From: Ampelomyces quisqualis
Taxonomy: Eukaryota > Ascomycota > Dothideomycetes > Pleosporales > Phaeosphaeriaceae
Assembly (NCBI GenBank): GCA_018398575.1
Contig: JAGTXZ010000018.1
Coordinates: 930,001-994,000 of the forward strand
Direction: 5' to 3'
Length of the DNA stretch: 64,000 nt
In this document: piece by piece, positions 10,231 to 21,649 of the stretch
How the letters are laid out: every line of letters begins with the position of its first letter
How positions within the stretch are numbered: position 1 is the first letter of the stretch
Notes under the pieces: generated by a model
What the model saw: only the letters and a program-made list of their open reading frames with translations
Told to the model about the DNA's origin: nothing
Databases searched by the model: none
Program-made: the position numbers and the translations under genes

Positions 10231-11899
10231 GGGCTGTGCAACAGCTATTCTTTAGTCTTAATTATTTGTTTGTATACTCTAACTCTATTACTACCTTAAA
10301 TTTGCCTAGTAGTACTTAGACCTAACATCCTTTAAGATTTTTTGAAGAAACTGTTAGGCCTAAGTAAGTGTTAAGCAGGTATATACTTAAATAGTCTTGT
10401 ATATTCTAAGAGAAGACTCTCTAGAGCTCTCTTAGCACCTATAGCTAGTCTTTTTTGCCTATAGCAAATTAGAAACTATCTACCTCTATCTATATATTAA
10501 ATTACTCTAATAGTAATTATAATTTATTACTATTAAGGTATTACTATTCATAATAATACTTATAGTTAGCAAAAATATTCGTATTCTTCTAATATGTCTT
10601 AGCAGTTAGTAAAAGTTTTAGTTTTCCTAATCTATATGCATTACGTAATACCTATATATCCTGCAGCTAATTAGAACATATATTACTAGCTAATTAGTAT
10701 TGGTTTTTGTAGCTAATTAGCGTTATAGCTTTTTCTTACTAAGCCTAACTATAGAATACTACTACGTAGCAATTAAATTAAATATAGGTTCCTATATTAA
10801 ATTTGTTTAGTAAAACTAGCAGCTAGGCTATATTTACTATATCTATTTAGTGTTTTTTTAGTGTTTTAGGCTTCTACATTTATTTATTTAACAAATGTTT
10901 AGTATATAAGGCTTAGCGTTTGTATATTAAAGTCTTCGCGCTCTATTTTAAGTATTTTAATTAGTAGCTACTAAACACCTTATACGCTACTCTAATTATT
11001 CTCTACCTACTTTAATATACTTTACTAAAAGATAGTATTTACTAATATTAGATATATCTTCTACATAGTATATAATTAGAATATGTAATTATTCTATAGA
11101 ACTAGAAGATATAATTATATTATATAACTAGGTTATATAATATTATATAATATTATTCTAATCTTATTTAAGGTAAACGCAATTATAATACTAAAACTTA
11201 GCTAAACTTTAAAACCTAAAACTTAGCTAAAAAAAATAGGTAAAATATAGCTATATATTAAAATACTACAAATTTACAAATATTTCTCTATTACTTTATC
11301 TTTCTATTTTGTTTATTTTATTAAACAGCTACCTATAGTTTACTTAACTTGTTTAGTTATAATAAATAAATGAATTTAAATTCTTAATCTATATTTGTTT
11401 ATAAAAGAGTTTATATCTAGATTGTAAGCTAAATTATACCTTTCTAGTTATTTTCTTACTTTATATCAAGACTTCTTAACATCTAGTCTACTATTAAAAG
11501 AGTAGGTACTTCTTTAACAGATAGCTCTAATAACTAAGTTAGCTACCTAATAATAGCTAGAAAGGTATTACGTATCTTAAGTAGCTTCTAAAAGACTCTA
11601 CTAGTCTTTAGGTAACTAGGTTAACTATAAATAATACTATAACCTTTAGCACTAGACAAAGATATACTAAAAAGTCTTAGTATAAAAAGATAGGACCCTA
11701 GGTAGCTAGAGCTACTTAAAAGGTTTATCTTTCTTTGCCTAACTTCTTTCTAGCTAATATTACTAGCTATCTAATTACTTTATCTCTTGTAGCTGCACTA
11801 TAGGTATAAAGTTTACACTTTTCTTTTGTTTTCTATTTTTCTTTATTTGTAATTTGTCTTTGTTATTTTCTTTACTAATAATATATTAAATAACTCTAA
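10231..11899. other. Unidentified AT-rich sequence outside the TIR element
   Basis: RIP-like composition, but no protein similarity, LTR or terminal repeat recognised. It lies left of the large element's end, so it is either older transposon debris or flanking DNA mutated by spread. Confidence 0.4.
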
Positions 11900-11994
11900 C
11901 GTTAGGAAAACACAACGTTAGTAACATCTGTAATATTAGTAACACTGTTAACACAACTGTACTGCTAGCTACTAGACAGTTCTTAACTATACTC
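11900..11994 (+). repeat. Left terminal repeat of the large element
   Basis: Matches the left end of the short TIR elements: CGTTAGGAAAACACAACG followed by repeated GTTAGTAAC-type motifs and an ACAGTTCTTAACT stretch. The motif GCGAC of the least mutated copy appears here as GTAAC. Confidence 0.7.
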
Positions 11995-12499
11995 TGTTAT
12001 GCTAAGTAACAACAGCAATACCTAGCATACTATTATTAGTAGCCTAGCTTATAGAACTCTTTTACAAAATAGTTTATAGTTCTTGTGTTTAATATAGCTT
12101 TACACTATCTGCATAACTATGTTGCTAGTTAGCAGCCTATCCTTAACTATGCTTAACTATAGTTTAAGTCTAAGGCAATCTCTTTAATAGCGCTATTACT
12201 TAGTTTAGGTTTTGCTATAAATCTACACTATCCTTGCGCTTCAAATTAATTTTGCGTTATGTCTACGTATATACTTCTTTTGTAATACTTTTTATATTCT
12301 TATACTCTTAGGACTAGGCTACATATCTACTTAAGCGTTTTTTATTTTATAGCTTTGCATAGTAGTGTACTTTACTCTGTAGTTCTACTACTTAATTTAC
12401 CTAATTTACACTAGCCTCTTAAGCTTTATAAAGATTTTCTTGTTATAATTCTACTTAATCTCTTCTCCTTTTATTATTACACTTTATAGACTACTACGC

Positions 12500-15450
12500 A
12501 ACAATATCTTTACATTCTACTTCTTTAGAACTTTTGTTTTTAGATTGCTTTCTAGGTTGTACAGAATAATACCCTTGTATATGTCTGCTAGCTAGCCTAG
12601 TTAATATACCCTAAACATAAATTAGTCTTAAGTACCCTGTTTGTCTTAAGGCTCTGCAATTATAACCTTATTTGCTTTAATTAGTGTAATAGCTTCTGTA
12701 AACGCTATTAACGCTACTAAAATAAATGTTAAGTCTAGGTTCTTCTATTTTGCTAACATAGCGTCTATTTTAGACTTTAGCATTCCTCTTCTTAGTAGAA
12801 GAACTATATTTTTGCTAAATTTTTTTTGCAGCTCTAACTAGAGCACTAGTTACACATATAGTTTGTATAAGCTAATAAGGATTTTAGCCTAAACGTTGCG
12901 CAGTACTATTTAATTATCTGCTAGGCTCTTCTAATTAAAATTAGGTCTAGTTTTAACATAGGTTTTCTTAGCCTTTAGCTTAATTACCTTATACTTTGCA
13001 CTATATATAAGCAGTAAGTTAAAGTGTTTAGTAAATATTTCTTTATCTAGCTACTAAAAGTGCTATTAGATATACGTTAATGTAAACTACTTAGTTTTCT
13101 TACTTCCTTTGCTTTTAAACAGCGCAGCCTTAAGCTAGGCTAGTATTAGAAATGTTGTAATACTCTATAACTTAGCGCAGTTAAATATACATATGCTCTT
13201 AGCTTTTACGCTGCTTAGCTCTTCTTGTAGTAGAACTCTCTTATATCTTATTATTGCGTTAGCTATAGTTAATTAGAAGTTGTCTATTTAGTATAGCTAG
13301 TAGAACGTTAAGAAGTTGCCTTTAATACCTAAAATCTTCTAGCTCTATAGGTCTTGCGTAACTAGAGTTTAACGCAGCATAAACCTTACTGCAATCTTCT
13401 TTTCTAACGCTATAAGCGCTATGTACTCTAAAGAATTAAGCACGTTTTTAACTTCTTCTTATACCTTAGATAAGTAAGTGTCCTAGCCCTTTGCTATAAC
13501 TAGGCCTACTATTTTTCTTATCTCTCTTATATCTACAACTTTCTTAAAACTTGTGTATACAAAGTTAGCAGCAGTAAACAGTTTAAAACTATTTATGTTA
13601 TTCTTCTTACCTGTAAGACAGTGCTAGTTTAAGAAGTTCTTATTATTTTACAGTCTACTAAGCGCTAGAGAGATAAAAATAAGTATCTTATAGAGACCCT
13701 TCTCTATTAGTGTACCTAAAAAGGCCTAGGCCTTCTACTAATAACTATAGTTCTTAATTTAAATAGTCTTGTACAAGTTACTTATAATAGTATTCTTAGA
13801 TTTATAGTTATAGAACTTGTTAAAAATAATACGTCTCTAGATTACTACGTAGCTAGAAATATTAAAGGCGTCTTTTACGCTTACTTTACTACCTCTTAAT
13901 AATATTTTGCGTGTAGTTATAAGTCTTATAGTTTAGTATTTATTAAGCACGCGTTTTACTAATATTATGTAGCTACATATAATTATAAATTAGCTAGCAG
14001 ATAGTGCTAGACAGTGCGCAGTTACATTTAGGTAGACTTTTAGTATATAGCGTTCTTAGATATACTATAGAACTATCTCTATATACTTTTTACTATCCTT
14101 TGTAAATTTGCGTAGTAGGACGTTTTAGTTAAACGCTACAAGGTGCTGTTTAACTTACAGATTAATCTTTATCTCTATTTCTTTGTCTACTATTAGTGCA
14201 CCTATACCCTATAGAGGAGTGTTGTCTATAAAGTAGATACAGAGCACAAGAAAGTCTTTTAGGTTGCACTATTTAGATTTGCAGAGGCCTATAGTAATAA
14301 TTTTAGCCTTCTATACAGCTAGTGCGCAGCTCTATCTACTTACTATAAATGCTGCTAACTATAGCTCTTCTAGCATTAAAGGGTTTTTTTTGCATACATA
14401 TAAGAACATCTATTAGTCTATTATAGGGCACTATTCTTAACTGTTATCTTTAGCTCTATGTTAACTAGTTTTATTCTTTAATTAGTTTTCTTACACTTTA
14501 GTCTAGTTCTTAAAGTGCGTATACTTTATAATTATTATAAGTACAGCTAATCTTATTTTTCTTATACCTATTATATTCCTAAATATACTGCTATTGTCTA
14601 AAGAAAGCTCTTTTTTGTAAAGTATATAGGCTTCTGTTAGTTAGTATACTATAAATAGGACTATTAGTTCTTATAATAAATGTAGTATTATAGGCGCGTT
14701 ATCCTTAAAGTCTTCTAGTAAAGATCTAAAGAAGTTAGCTACTTTCTACTATTTGTCCTCTTAGTAGTATTCTATTACTACTCTAATTTAAGCTTACAGT
14801 TTATCTACTATCTTATCTTGCGTATTAGTTATATAGATTATAGTTGCAGGCTCTCTATAGTGTACTTACCTTGCGTTTAGTAGAGCTTAGAGCTGCAGCC
14901 TTTCTTCTAACGCAAGTTATTTTACTAACTAGAGCTCTTTATTCTTATTCTTGTTACCTTTATTATACTCTTCTTATTCTTCTTTACTACTAGAGTAAGT
15001 ATCTTTCTTTAGCAACCTCTATTATTTCTCTATAGCACCTTTGCATTTCTGTCTAAGTGTAGTAATTAGCGTAGATGTTGCGTTGTTTTATATTTGCGCA
15101 GTATCTTTGTCTCTACTTCTCTCTACTTTCTTTGTAGTGCTATTATTCTGCTTCTTTAGGCGCTTAATTTTAGTAGTTAGAGTCTTAATGCGTATGTTTA
15201 GGCTATTATTCTTCTTCTTCTTGCCTCTGCTCTATCTGTTAAAGCGTTTGCTACTATTTGCTTTAGGTTCTGTTAATAGTTTACAGGCTAGGTTTGCTAG
15301 CACTCTTATTATCTTTTATTATTTACAGTTATTATCTTTAGTGTTGTTGTTAAGCTCTAAGCAGAGGCGCCTTTGCCTCTTGTCTCTAGTAGCACTTACT
15401 AGGTTTATAATATTACTGTTGCTACCTAAAGTAAAGTGCACTATATTATA
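12500..15450 (-). pseudogene. Long degraded reading frame, unidentified
   Basis: On the minus strand one frame stays protein-like for about 3 kb if TAA and TAG are read as mutated Gln or Trp codons. Lys- and Leu-rich helical segments alternate with short hydrophobic ones (for example KKVVDIREIRKIVGLV near 13,500). I do not recognise the family. It ends near the short TIR element at 15,653, and similar coding-like sequence resumes on its far side, so the gene was probably split by that insertion. Confidence 0.4.
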
Positions 15451-15652
15451 TAGTTAGCTATTATTATTTGTATACTGTTCTAGGTTATATTACTACTAGG
15501 CTTAACTTTGTCTTGTACTAGAGTCTAGCATTTAATTGCAACGCCCTTAAGGCTTCTTATTTTAACGTATAAGTTAACAGTTACAGCTAGATTGTTATTG
15601 TTAGTAATTAGGCGCAGCGCTAACGCGTTAAATATCTTTAAAGTTCTAACTA

Positions 15653-16497
15653 CGTTAGGAAAAATTAAGATTTGTCTAGTCGGCCTAGTTGCAGCGACCC
15701 GCGGCTGCCTAACAGCAATACTGTCTACTAGACAATTTGCTAAAGTTGCTCAACTTACTTTTGGTTGCTAGCAACCTAACAGCGACCTGACAGCGAGTTG
15801 CCTGTGTTGCTAGATCTAACAGAGTCGCTAGTGTTGCCAATGTCGCCAATTTTACTCACGTGACTGTATTGCTGTATTTTCATAATTACGTAAGTAACCT
15901 AAAAATACAAAATATAAAGCAGAATTCCCTCTTTAAAATGCACTATTCAGAATTTTTGTAGCTGCTCTAGTTATTGAGATATAGCGCGTTGAAGTTATAA
16001 ACTTTTTTAAAAAAACTTTTAAGTACGTTCAACACAACAGATCTACGCGCCTGCATCACAATATAATATAATAAAAAGTTCTAAAGTAAAATCTGCACTT
16101 TAGTTACTATTTCTTTAATAAAAAATATAATATATTATCTAGTTAAAGTGCTAGAGCTTTAGCAAAAACAAGCCTTAGCGAAGAACATTAAAAAGTTACA
16201 AACTTCACTGCTGTGCATCTTAGCAACTAGAGCAGCTATAAAAATTCTAAATAGTGCGTTTTAAAGAGGGAATTAAGCTCTATATTTTAGGTTTTTAAAA
16301 TAATTACGTAATTGCGCGGGTGGGGCAGGTGGGTCCAGTGGATCAGGTAGATCAATTTAAGCGTTTTAGTCTAATTAGGCAGCCAGAACAAATAGGGGAC
16401 CCTAGGGACAGTCGAGTACAGTCGAGAACTGTCTAGTCAACTGTTCTAACAGTGTTACTAATGTTGCAGATGTTACTAACGTTGTGTTTTCCTAACG
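15653..16497 (-). mobile_element. 845 bp short TIR element (MITE-like), old copy
   Basis: Bounded by CGTTAGGAAAAATTAAG and GTTGTGTTTTCCTAACG with TA on both sides as the likely target duplication. Orientation is opposite to the large element around it. Inside, two imperfect inverted arms of about 110 bp (the CCCTCTTTAAAATGCACTATT region near 15,930 and its complement near 16,260) could form a long hairpin. There is no coding capacity. It matches the element at 61,705-62,548, but GCGAC motifs there are mostly GCAAC or GTAAC here, as expected of an older RIP-affected copy. Confidence 0.8.
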
Positions 16498-16549
16498 TAT
16501 ATACTAGTCTATAAATTTTAGTTACAATAGGTGTTTAACAAGTGCACTA

Positions 16550-19500
16550 TATTTAAGATGTTATAGCTTTATCTTAAAGTTACTGTCTTTAAGCTGCTAT
16601 TAACGTAAAGCTATTATTAGCCTTAAAAGCAAGAAGGTCTAGGCAGTTTAATAATGTACGCTGTCTATAATATAGACATTAACGTTATTAAGTAACAGTT
16701 TAGTTATTATTGTAGTAAGGCCTATTAGCTAGGTTACTAAAGTAGTAGAAGAACTTAAGACTACTAATGCTAACTACGTGCGTTCTAGTTCTAAGTTTAT
16801 AGGTATTAGCTATCTTTCTGTATGTTTAGCTTTAACTTTGTTACTATAGTGTTAAATTTCTAAGATTATCTTCTTCTATACAGCGCTAGCTGTTACCTTA
16901 TAAAATTCCCTTAGTATACTACTATTAGTTAGTCTAGGGCATGCAGTATACTTAAGCTATTTATCTGTTATTAGGCTGCGCATTGTCTTTAGGTAGTTAG
17001 CCTATAGGTGTACTTGTTTAATCTTGTTATATGTGTTCTTATACTAAATAAAATCTATTATCTCTTTAACCTATATGCGCTAGTCTGCTATATTAATATT
17101 ATAGCCTATTTTTACAATTACTTGTAATATGTTATTAGTAGTTATTGTCTTTGTATTACTTATATACTATTTATTTAATTAAGGTAGCTACTACTTATAC
17201 TTGTTATTATAATTCTATAACGCGCGTATTGTATAATATGTTACGTGTAACAGTTAAGAATAGTGCAGGTAGGTGCAAGAATAGTAGAATAGCTATAGCT
17301 TAGTTAGCGTGTATAGGTATACTTATGTTATATACTTACTTGTAATAGTGTTGTAATATACAGCGTAGTGTAGTAAACGTAACGTAGAAAATTACGTATA
17401 TTTGCGTTGCAGCACTATTATTATTATTATATAGTTATAGTACGTTTATAGTAGCAACGCAGTATTATATAATTATAGCAGTAGGTTAAATTATAGGTGC
17501 AGGTAAAAGTAAGTAGAGTTTTATCTTAGTATTGTATAGCCTCTTACTTAGCGCTAACGCGTTATGTTATGTCTTTAAGGTAAGTAAAAGTGTATTCTAG
17601 AAAGGCGCCTCTTACTACGTGTTATTCTTAGTGCAGCACTATATAGTACTGTATAGTACTGTATAGTACTAAGCAAAATTCTTACTTTCTAGTTTTTTAC
17701 ATTATAGTGTAAGTAACTTACTTCTTGTATATTATAGTAGTAGCACTCTCTTTAGTCTAGTAAGTAAACTTAGCTAAACCTACTAGTACTATTGTAGTAG
17801 ACAGGTTTACTATACAGTACTGTAGGACACTATATAGCACTAAGCAAAATTCTTACCTTCTATATTTTTACATTATAATATAGGTAACTTACTTCTTGTA
17901 TATTATGTTAGTAGCACTCTCTTTAGTCTAGTAGGCAAACTTAGCTAAACCTACTAGTGCTATTGTAGTAGACAGGTTACATAACAAGGCTGCGTTAGAA
18001 TATTTAAGTTGTATACTAGCGTCTAGTAGTTTACGTAGAATTATAGAGAAGTTTTTTATGCGTCTATAGTCTTGTTAGCGAGAGAAGCTGTCTATTACCT
18101 TCTATTCCTTTACACTATATTATTCTATTATAATTCTATATTATCTGTTAGTATATCTAACGCCCTAGACTATATACTATTAGCGTAAACAGTAGTTAAC
18201 AGATCTCTATAGTGTACGCAGCTTGCAGCTAGCAAGAAAGTGTATAGCAGCCTGCTTCTGTTATACATTTTAACGTTAGTTTAAGACGTTTGTGTTTTTA
18301 ACTAGATAATTCTGCCCTACGTTCTATAGATTTATTTATAAAAAGATTAGTTTTCTCTTTTTAACGCTAAGTTTACTGTTAATATAGTAGTATTTCTTTA
18401 TTTAAGTATTCTCTCTTAGTATTAGCAACTAATATTGTAAATTGTGCAGTATATAGTATCTTATAAAGAATACTATTATTGTCTATTATCTTATGTTCTT
18501 GTATAATAGCCTTGTCTTTTATTGTCATGTCTTGCAGTATAGTATTTCTGCTTAGTACTAGTATACTAGAGTGCTTAACTTCTTACGCTACTATCTTACT
18601 TAGATGTTACTATACGTGTATAATTTTTTAACAACCCTGCTCTTTTAGTTACATAGATTGTATACTACTGCTTTAAATTATTAATCTAGTCTTTAGCTAA
18701 ATATAGTTGGTGCTAGGTAATTATTCTTTAATTTTAGTGTTTACTAGGCTAATGTTGTCTAGTTATTTTAGTTAATGCGCTAGCTAAAATACTAGAGATT
18801 ATAGGCCCTGTAAGATAATTTGTACAATAGCTATTCTTGTTCTAGTTAAGTATAGTATTGTTACGCTTTTCTAACTATAACTACACTATAACATTACTTT
18901 TAGTTTTTACGCTTACAGATAGCCTAGCGTTGTCTTATTTTAAGTATATAGCATTCTTGTGTTTACATTAGCGCAGTCTTACTACCTAGTTACGTATATC
19001 TTTTTAGCGTCTGTCTTATAGCTCTATAGCTATCTATTTTATAGTTACTTGTTATAGTGCTTCTAGCTTGTTAATATATTACTTATTGTTTATAGTAAAC
19101 TCTTGCTAACCTACGTACACTTACAGTTAATTTATTATATCTATTACTTTGCAGTATAATAGTCTAGGGAGTAACAGTACCTTACAGTTCTCTTCTATTT
19201 TATTTAGGCTGTATATTACAACAATATAGTCTAAGAGGTAGGCTATATCTTTGTAGTTAGAATTATACTCTTTAGGTAACTTAATAAAGCTCTTAACGTC
19301 TATACTGTTAACAACGCACATGTTTTTAAGCTAGTTAACTAAATTGTTAAGCTTATAGTAAGTCTTTTAGAAGTTAGCTATATATAGCTGTAGGCTGTAG
19401 TACATATTTAGATATATTAAGATCTGCTAGCTACTATATATAGTCTTAGCTCTTATCTTGTTATACTACGCGTAACATCTCTAGTAAATAGCGTAGATAA

Positions 19501-20500
19501 CATCTATTGTCTTAGTAGGATGTTTGCCTCTTATACTTTTCTTTACTATAAAGTGTAGAAAATAGGCGCAGACTTTAGCCTTCTATGCGCAGGTAATGCC
19601 TTAGTCTATTAGTTAGTATAATATTGTACTACCTGCAGGCAGAAATATAACTCTATTATATTAGTAAGCATTATAACCTCTATTACTATAATAAGCCTAC
19701 AGTACATTAACACTGTACATACTAAACGTTCTGCAGTAATTAGCAGCTTATCTAAAGCTTAGCTACTACGTGTTTGTAAGGCAAGAACCTGTTAATTAGT
19801 AATAATACTTGTCTATTTATGCAGTTATTAAACTATTTTAGCTATTCTAGCATAATGTTAGTATCTATTTAGGTAGAATTATTATCCTAATAGACACAAC
19901 TAAGACTGCAGATGTTTAGGTTCTTTTTACTATTTATATAAGTTGTGTAGTTTAAAGATTCTATAAACTATAGAGGTACTTAGTCTAAGCTATCTAAGTT
20001 TATACACAGCACACTAGTTATATACTCTTTGTCTAGTTTAGGTCTAGCTCTTAAATTATCTGCTAATATATATTAGAGCAAGTATTTCTAGTATATACTA
20101 GCCTTGTCTATGTTATATAAATTCTTAGGCGCGTATCTACTTACTATGTTGCAAATCTCTTCTATTATAAGCTTAGTGTTCTTAACTGTTATACTACTAT
20201 AATTGCTTACTGTTTTTGCAAACTGTTTATATAACTATACGCTATGTTGTTATTTATATATAGTAAGCTATCTGTTATTAAACTCTAGTATTTTGCAGCT
20301 GTTGTATTTAGGCAGCTGTTACTAAAGTTAACGTATAGTTTTGCAAATTATATTATTAGTAACATTAACGCAGGCTGCCTGCAACTCTATATACTAGTTA
20401 TTTAGAGCTACCTTAAGAGTTTCCTATTGCAGACGCCTATTATACGCGTAGTTATAGCTAGTGTATTTAGTTTTGTTGCTGTCTAGGTATTCTTGCGTTG
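16550..20500 (-). pseudogene. Further degraded minus-strand coding-like sequence
   Basis: Stretches on the minus strand read as protein with Gln/Trp codons lost to stops. The longest uninterrupted piece is 19,127-19,321 (64 codons, containing SFIKLPKEYNSNYKDIAYLL). It may be the 5' part of the frame seen at 12,500-15,450, separated by the short TIR element. No family recognised. Confidence 0.3.
17638..17979. repeat. Two-copy tandem repeat, 171 bp period
   Basis: Two adjacent copies, each with AAGCAAAATTCTTA, a TAACTTACTTCTTGTATATTA stretch and ATTGTAGTAGACAGGTT. The first copy is preceded by a TAGTACTGTA microrepeat. Confidence 0.75.
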
Positions 20501-20937
20501 TTAAGAGGATATTAGTTATATTATTTAGTTGCACATAGTAGCAAAAGGCTCTAGTAGCCTATATAGTAAGTTGTTATAGTGTTAAATACAGAAATAATAC
20601 CTTATGTTTGCAAACCTTAACACGTTCTGCAATAGTCTAGGCATAACTGTATTACTAGTTAGGCGTTAGACCTTAACCTATCTATAAACTAGATAATATA
20701 GGCTTAATGTTGTAGTAGCAAAATAACTATAGAAACTAGATGTATTTATAATAAGCAATCTACTATCTAATATAGTAAAGATAATACACTTGCGCATACT
20801 AATACTCTAGTAGCTACTTATAGCATTTAATATAAAATAAAATCTAAACTTAGCCTTAAACCTATGCTAGTATTATTATAGCACTAATTAGTTGCTCTAG
20901 GTGCCTATTACAGTAGATAGCTTGCAATTAACGCTAA

Positions 20938-21212
20938 TAGTACTCTCTAGTAGACAATAGTTATAGATAGTATAACGCAACTGTAGCTACTAGTTATTAA
21001 AAGAGCCTGCTATAGTAGTAGGTCCTGTGCAGCACTAGTAGTATTTTCTAGTAGATAATAGTTATAGACAGTGCAACGCAACTGTAGCTACTAGTAGTTA
21101 AAAGAGCCTGCTGCAGTAGTAGGTTGCGTACAGCACTAGTAGTATTCTCTAGTAAATAACAGTTGCTAATAGTGCAACGCAACTGTAGCTACTAGTTGTT
21201 AGAAGAGCTTAC
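20938..21212. repeat. Three-copy tandem repeat, about 101 bp period
   Basis: Three copies carrying AACGCAACTGTAGCTACTAG and CAGCACTAGTAGTATT. A fourth, dispersed copy lies at 35,301-35,393 in the same orientation, on the far side of about 14 kb of sequence. Confidence 0.75.
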
Positions 21213-21649
21213 TATGCCAGGTAATTAGCTAAGGGTAAAAAGTCTAATTGTTAATTAGTAAGCAAGGAAAATTACCTAGGCAAAAGTGTTTTGCAGCCTA
21301 TATCATTTGTAATAAGCACTTTGCATTTATATTTAGCAGAACTAAAAGGTTCTGCAGCTTGTAAAGAGCTTAACTAGGTATTACTATAAATTGTAAATTA
21401 TTATTATAGACTGTAAAGTCCTTTTCTATGTTGTTTATCTATCTGTAAAGCCTGTAACCTAATCTATAGCCTTAACAAAGTCTGCAAGCTTGTTAAGATT
21501 ATTCTAAAAGGTTATAACGCTCTTGTTAATCTTGCAAAAGGCAAATAGAATATCTATAAAAGATTATTACAAGCTATAAGACAAAAGTTATAGAGGTAAA
21601 TACTAGTCTTGTTATTACTCTTATAGTCTTTGCAGCTTTACTTAGAATG

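Noticed and set aside
15041..15457. 138-codon plus-strand Leu-rich frame in AT block 1
   Set aside because: Very hydrophobic shadow of the degraded minus-strand frame; composition artefact of T-rich DNA.
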